A DNA stretch of 64,000 nt from JACPYF01 sp964348695 (GTDB lineage Bacteria > Patescibacteriota > Saccharimonadia > Saccharimonadales > Saccharimonadaceae), in contig CAYGDI010000001.1 in NCBI GenBank assembly GCA_964348695.1, positions 1 to 64,000 on the forward strand, given 5' to 3'. Positions 6,833-15,682 of the stretch are shown here, one piece after another; the stretch's first letter is position 1; each line of letters begins with the position of its first letter. The notes below the pieces were generated by a model. That model made no database searches. It saw only the letters and a program-made list of their open reading frames with translations, and was not told the origin of the DNA. The translations under genes were made by a program, and so were the position numbers.

Positions 6833-7291
6833 ATGGAGTACGATCAACCAACATCACGATATTCATCAACCATCAAATTCGGTGCGATTGGTGTTGTTTT
6901 GGTTGTGTTGTTGTTGGTTGGTGTGATGGCGAGCAAGCATTTCATTACAGCCATGAACAAGGATCCAAAACAGCCTGTCGCGGTAGCTCCAGAGAACAAA
7001 AAAGAAACAGACTCAAAAGATAAAAAAGCAGCAGACCAAAAGGCTCAGCAGGAAAAAGCAGCACAAGAGAAAAAGCAGGCCGAAGAAGAGGCTAAAACTC
7101 GAGAAGCTGAAGAAGTGGCACGCCAAGCTCAAGAAGCTGCAGCGGCAGCTAGCCAATCAGCAGCAGTCGTCACTAATCCTGCTAATGTTGCTTCCACAGG
7201 ACCTGCAGAAGACGCAGTAATGTACCTGTTGGGTGTGTTTGCGATTAGTTTTGCGTGTATGAGTTTTGTGCGTTCGCGGCGCGAAAATTGA
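6833..7291 (+). CDS. membrane protein with coiled-coil spacer and sorting-signal-like C terminus
   Basis: A 152-residue protein with an N-terminal membrane segment (about residues 15-34), a long Lys/Glu/Ala/Gln-rich helix (about 50-110) predicted to be a coiled coil, then VASTGP, a hydrophobic stretch of about 18 residues and a basic RSRREN tail. The last three elements have the architecture of a sortase signal (LPxTG-like motif, hydrophobic segment, positive tail), with ASTGP replacing LPxTG. It may be a surface-anchored or two-TM hairpin protein. No sortase gene is in the window, so anchoring is inference. Confidence 0.65.
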   Translation: MEYDQPTSRYSSTIKFGAIGVVLVVLLLVGVMASKHFITAMNKDPKQPVAVAPENKKETDSKDKKAADQKAQQEKAAQEKKQAEEEAKTREAEEVARQAQEAAAAASQSAAVVTNPANVASTGPAEDAVMYLLGVFAISFACMSFVRSRREN

Positions 7292-7336
7292 ATATATAGT
7301 TTAGGTTTAAAAAAATAAACAGAAAGGAGACGCACC

Positions 7337-8173
7337 ATGAGTATGCCAAGAGATTTTTTGATGGTTCGACACGGAAAATCAGAAGCAAATATTGTTCAGA
7401 AAGACCTAAAAGAGGGCGAGCATCACCCGAATGCCAAAGAGATTTTGGCACGTCCAGACTGGCAACAAAAACTTTCGGCAGAGGGTGAGAGACAGCCTCT
7501 TGCTGCTGGTAGATGGCTTCTCGAAAATATAGGTGAAACGGCTCTCAAAAATGCTAAAAAATATCACTCACCATATATTCGAGCTCGACAAACTGCGGCT
7601 TTGTTAGGTATTCCAGACGGAGAAGGGTGGTTATCTGATGATAGGATAGTTGAAAGGAGTTGGGGGATATACGGTACACTTTCTCGAGAGGAGCAAGCAC
7701 AGCTTTTTCCAATGACTACTGAACATAAAGAGGTCAATCCGTGGTATGTAGGCATGGAAGGGGGCGAAAGCTTATCTGGCGGTGTACTGCTGAGGTTTAG
7801 GAATTTTCTTGATTCTCTACACAGGGAAGCAGCTGATGGTACTGCAATTGCAGTTTCGCACGGTGAGTTTATGTGGGTGGCACGCTATGTGTTAGAGCGT
7901 ATGACACCAGAAGCTTGGGAAGCGCTCGATTCTGATGTGAGTCAGACGGTGCGAAATTGTTCTATCTTGCACTACAGCCGGGTAAATCCAGAAAATCCCG
8001 AACATGTTGATGATAGGTTGAGATGGATGCGCTTTATTTATCCAGATGCGCCCGAACTGTCGCCATATGGCGGTCAATGGAGAGAGCTCGAAAAGCCAAA
8101 ATACACTACCGCAGCCCAACTAAAAGACCAGACCGACAAGTTTGAGAATTTGATAGTACCCAAAAACAGCTGA
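7337..8173 (+). CDS. histidine phosphatase family protein
   Basis: A 278-residue phosphoglycerate-mutase-like phosphatase. The RHG signature with the phospho-acceptor His is MVRHGKSEAN at about residues 9-18. The second catalytic His is in AVSHGEFM near residue 178, and ARQTAALL carries the conserved Arg. It has a strong Shine-Dalgarno (AAAGGAG) 7 nt upstream. A paralogue of similar size lies at 52332-53129; the two share the RHG region and a long C-terminal WYT/HYSR...WR extension. Substrate unknown; dPGM-type mutase is less likely given the divergence. Confidence 0.88.
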   Translation: MSMPRDFLMVRHGKSEANIVQKDLKEGEHHPNAKEILARPDWQQKLSAEGERQPLAAGRWLLENIGETALKNAKKYHSPYIRARQTAALLGIPDGEGWLSDDRIVERSWGIYGTLSREEQAQLFPMTTEHKEVNPWYVGMEGGESLSGGVLLRFRNFLDSLHREAADGTAIAVSHGEFMWVARYVLERMTPEAWEALDSDVSQTVRNCSILHYSRVNPENPEHVDDRLRWMRFIYPDAPELSPYGGQWRELEKPKYTTAAQLKDQTDKFENLIVPKNS

Positions 8174-8175
8174 TT

Positions 8176-8204
8176 TTGACTTTTTTACTCTAGTAGCGTA
8201 CAAT
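8176..8204 (+). promoter_or_regulatory. promoter for rpsA
   Basis: TTGACT (8176-8181), 17 nt, TACAAT (8199-8204). The -35 lies just after the upstream stop codon. It produces a leader of about 115 nt, long for this genome. Confidence 0.7.
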
Positions 8205-8219
8205 TAAAAGCAATCTAGT

Positions 8220-8299
8220 GCGAGCTGGTCTCGCTGCGGGAATATTAAACGTAATAAAAAAGGAGTCTTGGGACTGTCGTATCGTTATGATGTAACGAT
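8220..8299 (+). promoter_or_regulatory. structured rpsA 5' leader
   Basis: Two simple hairpins lie in the leader: GCGAG (8220-8224) with CTCGC (8230-8234), and ATCGTTA (8281-8287) with TAACGAT (8293-8299). The second ends about 20 nt before the ribosome site AAAGGA. Ribosomal protein S1 autoregulates its own translation in E. coli; a similar role here is inference. Confidence 0.45.
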
Positions 8300-8325
8300 A
8301 TTGAAACGGTCGTAAGTAAAGGACT

Positions 8326-9381
8326 ATGGCTACTAAAGCACTCACAATGGACGACCTCTTGAAAGAGGAAACAATAGTAAATCTAAGCAGCGGCGAGATC
8401 GTCGAAGGCGTCGTGTTGTCACTCAAGAAACACGAAGCGTTGGTAGACCTTGGAGCGCAAGGTGTTGGTATTGTGCCTCGCCGTGAAATTGGCTTTAACC
8501 GCAATCTCAAAGAAGGCGACAAGGTAACTGCAAGCGTCGTAGAGGCTGAATTGGACGATGGTTACAGTTTGCTTAGTCTTAGAAAAGCCCTAAAGGATCG
8601 AGGCTGGGATGTTGTTGCAGATGTTGCTACTTCCGGAGAAATAATTGAGATTCAACCATACGATGCAAACCGTGGTGGTCTACTAATCGAATACGAAGGC
8701 GTGAGGGGATTTTTGCCAGTATCTCAACTGAGCGCAGAGCATTATCCGCGTGTTGGCAGTAGTGACAAAAATGAAATCTTGCAACGACTCAACAGTCTCA
8801 AGGAAAAGACTCTCAAAGTTCGTATTCTTGATGCTGATCGCAAAAATAACAAACTGATTTTTAGCGAAAAAGAAGCTGTAAAAGATGGACTAGCCGAGCG
8901 CTTCGACAAGATAACTGTCGGCGATACTGTCAACGGTGTTGTGACTGGTGTAGTTGACTACGGTGTATTCGTCAATGTCGACGGTATAGAAGGCTTGATT
9001 CACATCAGTGAAATCAGCTGGGAACGTGTGAGCAATCCAGCAGATTACGTCAAAGTCGGCGAAACAGTTGAAGCAAAAATAATCGCTATCGACAAAGATC
9101 GTTTGAGCCTAAGTCTCAAGCAACTACAAGAGGATCCATGGCTCAGTGAGCTAGAAAAATTCAAAAAAGGTTCTAGTGTTGAAGGTACTGTTACTCGAAT
9201 CACGCCATTTGGTGCATTTGTACAGATTAGCCCTAGTGTTGAAGCTTTGATTCACGTCAGTGAACTAGGCAAGGAAGATGCCGATCCTGAAAAAGTATTC
9301 AAACTCAACGAGCGCAAAGAATTCAAAGTGCTAGAAGTAGACAAAGAAAACCGCAAGATATCTCTCGGTTTAGCAAAATAA
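8326..9381 (+). CDS. rpsA: 30S ribosomal protein S1
   Basis: A 351-residue protein with four S1 RNA-binding OB folds at about residues 20-85, 105-175, 195-262 and 280-350; the third and fourth carry the classic GLIHISEI and ALIHVSEL strands and SLSLKQL ends. E. coli S1 has six repeats; four is common in Gram-positives and CPR. It recruits mRNA to the 30S subunit, though leaderless messages do not need S1. Start ATG 8326 has AAAGGA just upstream. infB follows after 21 nt, probably in the same operon. Confidence 0.93.
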   Translation: MATKALTMDDLLKEETIVNLSSGEIVEGVVLSLKKHEALVDLGAQGVGIVPRREIGFNRNLKEGDKVTASVVEAELDDGYSLLSLRKALKDRGWDVVADVATSGEIIEIQPYDANRGGLLIEYEGVRGFLPVSQLSAEHYPRVGSSDKNEILQRLNSLKEKTLKVRILDADRKNNKLIFSEKEAVKDGLAERFDKITVGDTVNGVVTGVVDYGVFVNVDGIEGLIHISEISWERVSNPADYVKVGETVEAKIIAIDKDRLSLSLKQLQEDPWLSELEKFKKGSSVEGTVTRITPFGAFVQISPSVEALIHVSELGKEDADPEKVFKLNERKEFKVLEVDKENRKISLGLAK

Positions 9382-9402
9382 CAATGAAGAAAGGAGCTTG
9401 GA

Positions 9403-11175
9403 ATGCCAGATACACAAGAGACCAAAGTCTTGACCATAGCCGGCACTATTACAGTTGGCGATTTGGCAGAAAAGCTTGCTTTACCTGTAGCTAATCTAGT
9501 AGGAGAGCTATTCAAAAACGGTATAGTTGCCACAGTTAATCAACGTTTAGATTTTGAAACAGTACAAATCATTGTTGAAGAGTTGGGTATTGATGTTACG
9601 CTCAAAAAATCAGAAGAATCAAATGAGCGTGAAGATAGAGTGTTGAGTGACAATGCTACCGAAAGGCCGCCTATTGTAGCTGTTATGGGGCATGTTGACC
9701 ACGGAAAAACAAGTTTGCTTGACGCGATTCTAGGTATAAAAGTAGTCGACGATGAGGCAGGTGGTATCACTCAGCACATCAGTGCGTATCAGACGATTCG
9801 TGATGGACGATCTATTACTTTGCTAGATACTCCGGGTCATGAAGCTTTTTCAGCTCTACGGCAGCATGGTGCGGTGCTAACAGATGTTGTGATCATCGTG
9901 GTTGCTGCTGATGATGGCGTAAAGCCGCAAACAGTCGAGGCAATAAAATTTGCACAGGCTGCGCATGCCAAAATAGTTGTTGCAATCAACAAAATCGATA
10001 AACCTGGCGCTGATGTCAATCTAGTCAAAACTCAGCTGGCAACAGAATACAAACTAAACCCAGAAGAATGGGGTGGCGATACTGTTATGGTAGAGGTGAG
10101 TGCCAAAGAACATACTAACATCGACAAATTACTTGATATGGTACTGCTGGTCTCTGATATTGAAGATCTCAAAGCAGAAACTGATGTACCTGCAGAAGGA
10201 TTGGTAATAGAAGCTCATATGGAGCAAGGCAAAGGCTCTGTTGTGCGACTGCTGGTAGAACACGGCATATTAAAGAGTGGTCAGTATGTTGTGGCTGGAC
10301 AAACATACGGCAAAGTTCGTACACTTCTAGATTTTGCTGGCCAGAAATTTGAATCTGCTGGTGCATCTACTCCTGCGACTATCACTGGACTCAAGATGTT
10401 ACCACAGTTTGGCGATACGTTTGTGGTTGTCAAAGGTGAGCGGGAAGCCAGGCAAAAAGCACTTGCGAACAAATTGGAAAATGACAAAAAGATGGCAACC
10501 GCCAATGTGACTGGTGTTGATTTGCTGAATATGATGCATAGAGAAGCGAAAACCCAAACACTCAATGTTGTATTGAGGGCAGATGTGCAAGGTTCGCTCA
10601 CCTCTATATCAGACAGCTTAAAGTTGCTAAACAATGACGAACTAAATGTAAAACTGATCGCAACTGGCATAGGTAATATATCTGAAAATGATATACGAAC
10701 AGCGATGTCAGCTCAGGCAATTGTCTACGGATTCAATGTGCAACTGCCACCTGCGATCAAACGTCTATCAAATCGTGACAAAGTATCGGTGCGTTCATTT
10801 AACGTTATCTATGAATTGCTCGATGATATAAAAAGAGAACTGGAAGAAATGCTCGCACCTGAGGTGGTTGACACTGTTATCGGTGAGCTGACTATCAAAG
10901 GTATTTTCAAAACGACAAAGTCGGAGGTTATCTGTGGCGGTGAAGTAACTTCAGGCAAGGCCGTGCCGAAATCACTCGTACGCATACACCGAGGCAAAGA
11001 ACAGATCGCTGAAGCCGAAGTGGCAAAAGTACAAAGACAACAGCAAGAGGCAAAAGAAGTCTTCGAAGGTGATATGTGTGGCCTCAGTTTGAATACAACA
11101 ACAAAACTACTCTTGCAAGAAGGTGATCGCCTAGAGTTCTTTACGCGCGAATTTGTAAAACGTACTTTAGACTAG
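9403..11175 (+). CDS. infB: translation initiation factor IF-2
   Basis: A GTPase that delivers initiator fMet-tRNA to the ribosome. At 590 residues it is short: only one IF2N-like domain (about residues 10-60) precedes the G domain, without the long linker of E. coli IF-2. G1 GHVDHGKT is at about residue 96, G3 DTPGH, G4 NKID and G5 SAKE are all present, followed by domain II, domain III and the C2 fMet-binding barrel. Strong Shine-Dalgarno AAAGGAG. IF-2 is important for 70S initiation on leaderless mRNAs, which appear common here. Confidence 0.97.
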   Translation: MPDTQETKVLTIAGTITVGDLAEKLALPVANLVGELFKNGIVATVNQRLDFETVQIIVEELGIDVTLKKSEESNEREDRVLSDNATERPPIVAVMGHVDHGKTSLLDAILGIKVVDDEAGGITQHISAYQTIRDGRSITLLDTPGHEAFSALRQHGAVLTDVVIIVVAADDGVKPQTVEAIKFAQAAHAKIVVAINKIDKPGADVNLVKTQLATEYKLNPEEWGGDTVMVEVSAKEHTNIDKLLDMVLLVSDIEDLKAETDVPAEGLVIEAHMEQGKGSVVRLLVEHGILKSGQYVVAGQTYGKVRTLLDFAGQKFESAGASTPATITGLKMLPQFGDTFVVVKGEREARQKALANKLENDKKMATANVTGVDLLNMMHREAKTQTLNVVLRADVQGSLTSISDSLKLLNNDELNVKLIATGIGNISENDIRTAMSAQAIVYGFNVQLPPAIKRLSNRDKVSVRSFNVIYELLDDIKRELEEMLAPEVVDTVIGELTIKGIFKTTKSEVICGGEVTSGKAVPKSLVRIHRGKEQIAEAEVAKVQRQQQEAKEVFEGDMCGLSLNTTTKLLLQEGDRLEFFTREFVKRTLD

Positions 11176-11239
11176 CATTGACCAGTCGTATATAAGTGTT
11201 ATTATTGAAATAGTAATAATACTTAAGGAAAAAATAGAC

Positions 11240-11701
11240 ATGTTTCAATTAGATGATAAGTTTTTACAAAGTGTTGGTTTAGGAGATTTGCCAGCTGATC
11301 AAAAGCAGGCTTTTTTGCAACACACATATGAAACGCTTGAAGAACGAGTCGGCACACGGCTTGCCGAAAGTTTGAGTGAAGCACAACTCGAAGAATTTGA
11401 GGGATTTGCAACTCATAACGAAGAGAAGATTAACACCTGGTTAGCGACTCACGCCCCAGACTACAAAGAGCAAGAAGATTACAAGCAACTTGCTGCAAGT
11501 GCACCCGAAAATGTGCCACCTCTAGTTGTTGCTGCTGAATATGCTTCTGTAAAATGGCTAGGTATCAATAGCCCTAACTATCGGGAGGTTGTAGCGGAAG
11601 AGCTGAACAAGCTTAGGGACGAGATTGCTGCTAGCAAAGATAATATAAAGGCTGCTAATAGCGAACAGCCGCCTGCGCCAGAAACAGATTCACAAACTTA
11701 G
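11240..11701 (+). CDS. DUF5663-like protein
   Basis: A 153-residue acidic, all-helical, soluble protein. The start (residues 1-50) has the SVGLGDLPADQKQAFLQHTYETLEERVGTRLAE pattern, in part resembling the DUF5663 family I associate with Saccharibacteria; the name is from memory and not checked. The C terminus is a disordered Pro/Glu/Ser tail. Promoter TTGACC (11178-11183), 16 nt, TATTAT (11200-11205), and a leader with a small hairpin and AAGGAAAAA. Function unknown. The stop overlaps the convergent fmt by 4 nt. Confidence 0.65.
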   Translation: MFQLDDKFLQSVGLGDLPADQKQAFLQHTYETLEERVGTRLAESLSEAQLEEFEGFATHNEEKINTWLATHAPDYKEQEDYKQLAASAPENVPPLVVAAEYASVKWLGINSPNYREVVAEELNKLRDEIAASKDNIKAANSEQPPAPETDSQT

Positions 11702-12624
11702 ATCAATCTAGTTTTGTAACCTGCAAGAAATGCCTTGATAGGCATTTCTTTTTTGCCTAACGGTTGGATACTATCTACGCAAATACGACCATCACGAGTG
11801 TTGATCATCAAAAAATGCTCATAATCTGTGTCTAATTCACCATCATCACCGGTGTTTGTTGGTACGTAGTGTGCCTGACTAATAATAACGTCAACACCAC
11901 CTATATTTGTATGAGATTTTGGCCATTTTGAATATGCACGTATCTGGCGTTCGATCTGCTCTGCAGGTGTTTGCCAGTCAATTTTACCGTCTTGTTTTTC
12001 GATTTTTTTGCAATAAGTGGCATGATCTTCATCTTGATCAACTGGTTTTAATTTTCCTGTAATAATATCTGGCAAACTGTCGACAAGTAGCTCTGACCCT
12101 AATTGAGATAACATATCATGTAGCTGGCTACTATTTTCGGTTCCAGAAAGTTCAATCGTATTTTGTGTATATATTGGTCCAGCATCCATTTTGGCAACAA
12201 GCTTGATCAGCGATATGCCAGTTTTTTCTTCCCCATTTAGGATCACGGACTCTATGGGCGATGAGCCGCGATAGTTTGGTAGCAACGATGGATGTAAATT
12301 GACAATGCCAAAAGGTTCAAAAAGATCTAAAATCTCTTTTGGTATAATTTTGCCATAACTAACGAGAATACCTATACGGTTGGGTGTATTTTTGATATCG
12401 CTAGCAATATCGCTTACATTTTCTGGCTGCCATATTGTTATATTGTGTCGAAGAGCGAGCAGTTTCACGGGGGATTGAGCGAGTTTTTTACCACGACCCT
12501 TTGCTGAATCTGGTTTTGTGACAACCGCAGCAATTTCATAACCACCATTTATTAAACGGTCTAGACTCTCGGCGCTGAAGCTTTCAGTCCCAAAGAATAT
12601 TATTTTTTGCGATGACTTTTTCAT
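11698..12624 (-). CDS. fmt: methionyl-tRNA formyltransferase
   Basis: Formylates initiator Met-tRNA using 10-formyl-THF. It has 308 residues, a standard length. The N-terminal Rossmann formyltransferase domain starts IIFFGTESFSAESL and contains the folate-site motif HPSLLPNYRGSSPIE (Asn/His/Asp catalytic region near residue 110) and GISLIKL. The C-terminal OB domain (about 205-308) binds tRNA. The start codon lies inside the end of def (41-nt overlap), the usual def-fmt pair in one operon but unusually tightly packed. Confidence 0.95.
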   Translation of the reverse strand: MKKSSQKIIFFGTESFSAESLDRLINGGYEIAAVVTKPDSAKGRGKKLAQSPVKLLALRHNITIWQPENVSDIASDIKNTPNRIGILVSYGKIIPKEILDLFEPFGIVNLHPSLLPNYRGSSPIESVILNGEEKTGISLIKLVAKMDAGPIYTQNTIELSGTENSSQLHDMLSQLGSELLVDSLPDIITGKLKPVDQDEDHATYCKKIEKQDGKIDWQTPAEQIERQIRAYSKWPKSHTNIGGVDVIISQAHYVPTNTGDDGELDTDYEHFLMINTRDGRICVDSIQPLGKKEMPIKAFLAGYKTRLI

Positions 12625-13156
12625 AGTCCAAAGCTTTTAATTCGCCCTCTGTATTGAGCTGAAAAAAAGCATCCTCTCTGTTTTTTATATGATCGACAAA
12701 CAATACGCCGTTTGTGTGATCTATTTCGTGCTGCAGGACACGTGCCAAAAAACCTTCGGCCTTGATACGGATTTCGTTGCCCTCAAGATCGAGTGCTTTT
12801 ACTTTTACTTTTGAATAACGAGGCACTAGTCCGTAGATGTCTTTGACGCTCAGGCATCCTTCGTGGTCTGAGATAATTTCCCCCTCACATTTGATGATTT
12901 GTGGATTGAGTAGGATAGTAAACTCTCTGGAATTTTTGTTGTCAAAGTCGCTTCTGATGATCACGACACGCTTGAGGTGGTCAACCTGGACGGCCGCTAG
13001 AGCTGCACCAACTTCGTGAGGCCTGCTTTCCTCCCAGTCCAGAGTTGCCGCGATCATATCAGCTACTAGTTTTTTTGTTGATTCGCCGGATTTAACTTTT
13101 AGCGATTTTTGCCTGAGATGCGGGTTTGGTAGGGCAATAATATCTTCTTTTTTCAT
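12584..13156 (-). CDS. def: peptide deformylase
   Basis: Removes the N-formyl group from nascent proteins. It has 190 residues. The three metal/active-site motifs are present: GAALAAVQ (motif I, here with Ala at the second Gly position), EGCLSV (Cys ligand) and QHEIDHTNG (HExxH). The frame stays open to 13330, but that part lies inside the prepilin gene. ATG 13156 is chosen because TATAAT (13169-13164) precedes it by seven nt and the family fold begins with LPNPHLRQKS. Leaderless transcript likely; map at 19683 completes the N-terminal processing set. Confidence 0.95.
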   Translation of the reverse strand: MKKEDIIALPNPHLRQKSLKVKSGESTKKLVADMIAATLDWEESRPHEVGAALAAVQVDHLKRVVIIRSDFDNKNSREFTILLNPQIIKCEGEIISDHEGCLSVKDIYGLVPRYSKVKVKALDLEGNEIRIKAEGFLARVLQHEIDHTNGVLFVDHIKNREDAFFQLNTEGELKALDYEKVIAKNNILWD

Positions 13157-13175
13157 TACAGATATTATAACAGAA

Positions 13176-13700
13176 CTATAGACTAGTAGGAACTGTACCA
13201 CCAGAGAGGACAACGGCAGTATTCGACCCTTCGAGACGGTAGAACAGGCGATAACCGGCGCATGTGTGGTTGGCTGCCCAACATGCCGAGCCTGCAGCAC
13301 TGTAGGCACGGTAGCCATAGTTGGCGACATTCATGGCGTTTCCATATTGGTTCTCGGATATAGAATTGGTGGTACCGGTGCTAGCCTGGGGATTGACTAT
13401 TGCAGCAGTAGGTAGTCGTAGTATTACTGTAGGGAAGGTGGTGTCCATACCACCATAAAAAGGTGGGTTGGCCGCAAGATCAGGGGCGATAGTACCTTGT
13501 TTTGGGTAGCTGCCGTTTCCGGCGTAATATAATTCAATGGCTTTTTGGATAGAGTTGCTATCACTGATACGATCTGCGTTGCGAGCACGCTGCTGAATAC
13601 CATTATAAGAAATTATTACTAGTGCTGCCAGAATGCCAATGAGTACTATTACTACTAATAGCTCGACAATAGTAAACCCCTTGTTACTATGGTATCTCAT
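13176..13700 (-). CDS. type IV pilin-like prepilin
   Basis: A 174-residue prepilin. The N terminus has a short basic leader, then G-FTIVELLVVIVLIG: the prepilin peptidase site after Gly8, Phe1 and Glu5 of the mature protein, and the hydrophobic assembly helix. The rest is a globular Ser/Thr/Gly/Asn-rich head with two cysteines (SACW and HTCA) that can form a disulfide. TAAAAT (13712-13707) lies six nt before ATG 13700. A second prepilin is at 43172; neither has pilus assembly genes beside it, so these may be minor or major pilins of a remote system. Confidence 0.9.
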   Translation of the reverse strand: MRYHSNKGFTIVELLVVIVLIGILAALVIISYNGIQQRARNADRISDSNSIQKAIELYYAGNGSYPKQGTIAPDLAANPPFYGGMDTTFPTVILRLPTAAIVNPQASTGTTNSISENQYGNAMNVANYGYRAYSAAGSACWAANHTCAGYRLFYRLEGSNTAVVLSGGTVPTSL

Positions 13701-13724
13701 TTTCTAATTTTAGCATATGCACTA

Positions 13725-15659
13725 TCAAAGAAGACTTATGGGGTCTAGTTCGACCTGCCATTTAGTGTCTGGTACAATTTTTGCAATCATCAGCAAGTCA
13801 CCGCGCTGCGGGCTTTTGACGATAATTTGCCAACGATAGGTACCGTGGGCACGTTCGTAAAATGCAGGGCTTGGGCCTAGGATTTGGACAGATTTTGGGG
13901 CTTTGTTTTGGATCTGCGCCTTTAGATCGCGGGCTGCTTTGACGGCTCCGGCCTCTGTTTTGTAGACATTTGTTAGCTTTAGTAGGTGGGTGAATGGTGG
14001 AAAGCTATCGTTCTGGCGTTTGGCAACTGTGTATTGATAAAAATCATCGTAATTTCTGGACAAGGCAGATTGAATAGCTTGGCTATCGGGCTGAAAAGTT
14101 TGAACAACTATTTTACTCAGTTTTTCATCTCGACCAACACGGCCCATGACTTGCAGCAGCAGTTGGAAGACTCTTTCTTCGGCTGCAAAGTCTGGTAATA
14201 TCAAGCCTCCGTCAGCTTGAACTACACCTACGACGGCCAAATTTGGCAAATCCAGGCCTTTTGCGACGACCTGAGTGCCAACAATAATATCAATCTTACC
14301 ACTGTAAATTTCCTGATACATCTTGTCCAAGGTCTTGTCAGCCGTACTGTCGCCGTCAAAACGAGCAATCTTAGCATTAGGAAACAATTTAGCCACAGCA
14401 TCAGCAATAGATTTTGTACCTATGCCTTTGTGAATGACACCAGTACGACCACAGTCGGGGCATGCGGTAGGAATATTTTCGCGAATTCCGCATATATGAC
14501 ATATCAGCTTGTGAATATCACCGTGCAGGACCATTGGAACAAAACAACGCTTGCAGATTGCAGTCCAACCACAGTTTTCGCATAGTGTTGTCGATGCCGA
14601 ACCGCGTCGATTGTGAAATAGCAGGACTTGTTGCTTGTTTTTCAGCGTTTCTTCGATCACTTCTATCAGTCGGTTTGATATAAATGAATGTTTGGTGAAA
14701 TTACCACGCTTGCGATTGTCGATCAGCTCGGTTTGTACGTCACCAATAGTCTTTGCTGAACTATCCAGCCGCACAATATTGCCGGATTTTTCGGCCATAA
14801 ATCGATCGCTAACAGATGGCGTAGCGCTGCCCAGGACTAATATTGCGTCATGTTTGTTCGCCAGTATCCTAGCAGCGCGTGATGCTAGGTAGCGGGGTGC
14901 TTGTTCTTGTTTTAAGCTGGATTCGTGCGCTTCGTCTATGACAATCAGACCTATATTTGGCAGCGGCAAGAACAATGCCGAACGTGGGCCGATGACTAGT
15001 TGTGGTTTCTCGCTATTGAGCGCGCGCAGCCACACGATGTGACGCTCGGCTTCACCCATACCAGAGTGAGTCAGTAGAATATCGGGGAAGTGTTGCTGGA
15101 ACTGAGCAACTAGCTGCGAAGTCAATGCTATTTCAGGTACTAAAACAATGACCGATTTATCCTCGGTGATCAGTGTTTTCTTCGCTAGCTCTATGTATAC
15201 GGCAGTTTTGCCCGAACCTGTTATGCCTTGCAGTAAACTAGTCTTTTTGCGATTTTTTACGATGCTTTTTACTGCTTTATTTTGTTCGGTGTTTAGTTCT
15301 ATAGTGTTTTTGTCGCGTGCGATATTAGTAGACTTTACACTGATAGCTCGACGTTTTTTTTGCAGGCCACGCGGCAGCAATGTTTGCCACACACTGGCGA
15401 TTGGCGAACCGTAATATTCATGCAACCATTCGGCTAGATCTAGGATTTGCGAGGGTATAGGATTTTGTTCAACAACCTTTATAATCTCTTTGGTTTTAAA
15501 GTCTGGTTTAGATATTTTCTGGATAACAACACCAACAGATTCTCGTTTGCCTATTTCAACCAGCACTACCATACCTAGAGCTAGTTTGTCTGACGAGTGA
15601 TACGTAAAAAAACCTTGGGTATGCGCACGGACGGTTGGGGCTACTAGGTAAAAATGCAT
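13725..15659 (-). CDS. priA: primosomal protein N' (PriA helicase)
   Basis: A 3'-to-5' DNA helicase that restarts stalled replication forks. It has 644 residues. Order: N-terminal 3'-DNA-binding domain (1-100), Walker A in LLQGITGSGKTAVY (about residue 143), DEAH box VIDEAHESS, then the zinc-binding region with CENCGW, CKRC, CHICG and CPDCG pairs inserted in the helicase core, and motif V/VI GTQVVAKG and QVMGRVGR. Start ATG 15659 is six nt after TATAAT on the minus strand, part of an ATTATAAT palindrome shared with the divergent gene. Confidence 0.95.
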   Translation of the reverse strand: MHFYLVAPTVRAHTQGFFTYHSSDKLALGMVVLVEIGKRESVGVVIQKISKPDFKTKEIIKVVEQNPIPSQILDLAEWLHEYYGSPIASVWQTLLPRGLQKKRRAISVKSTNIARDKNTIELNTEQNKAVKSIVKNRKKTSLLQGITGSGKTAVYIELAKKTLITEDKSVIVLVPEIALTSQLVAQFQQHFPDILLTHSGMGEAERHIVWLRALNSEKPQLVIGPRSALFLPLPNIGLIVIDEAHESSLKQEQAPRYLASRAARILANKHDAILVLGSATPSVSDRFMAEKSGNIVRLDSSAKTIGDVQTELIDNRKRGNFTKHSFISNRLIEVIEETLKNKQQVLLFHNRRGSASTTLCENCGWTAICKRCFVPMVLHGDIHKLICHICGIRENIPTACPDCGRTGVIHKGIGTKSIADAVAKLFPNAKIARFDGDSTADKTLDKMYQEIYSGKIDIIVGTQVVAKGLDLPNLAVVGVVQADGGLILPDFAAEERVFQLLLQVMGRVGRDEKLSKIVVQTFQPDSQAIQSALSRNYDDFYQYTVAKRQNDSFPPFTHLLKLTNVYKTEAGAVKAARDLKAQIQNKAPKSVQILGPSPAFYERAHGTYRWQIIVKSPQRGDLLMIAKIVPDTKWQVELDPISLL

Positions 15660-15665
15660 ATTAAC

Positions 15666-15673
15666 ATTATAAT
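15666..15673. promoter_or_regulatory. bidirectional -10 palindrome ATTATAAT
   Basis: ATTATAAT reads TATAAT on the plus strand (15668-15673, nine nt before ATG 15683) and on the minus strand (15671-15666, six nt before priA ATG 15659). The two start codons are only 23 nt apart, so one AT-rich octamer appears to serve as the -10 box for both leaderless transcripts. Confidence 0.65.
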
Positions 15674-15682
15674 CTATCCATA

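Noticed and set aside
10281..10670. Antisense open frame inside infB
   Set aside because: The infB frame is fully explained by IF-2 domains; the antisense frame lacks promoter and ribosome site.
13157..13330. N-terminal extension of def to 13330
   Set aside because: It would lie inside the prepilin gene and swallow the TATAAT at 13169-13164; deformylase homologues start at the shorter Met.
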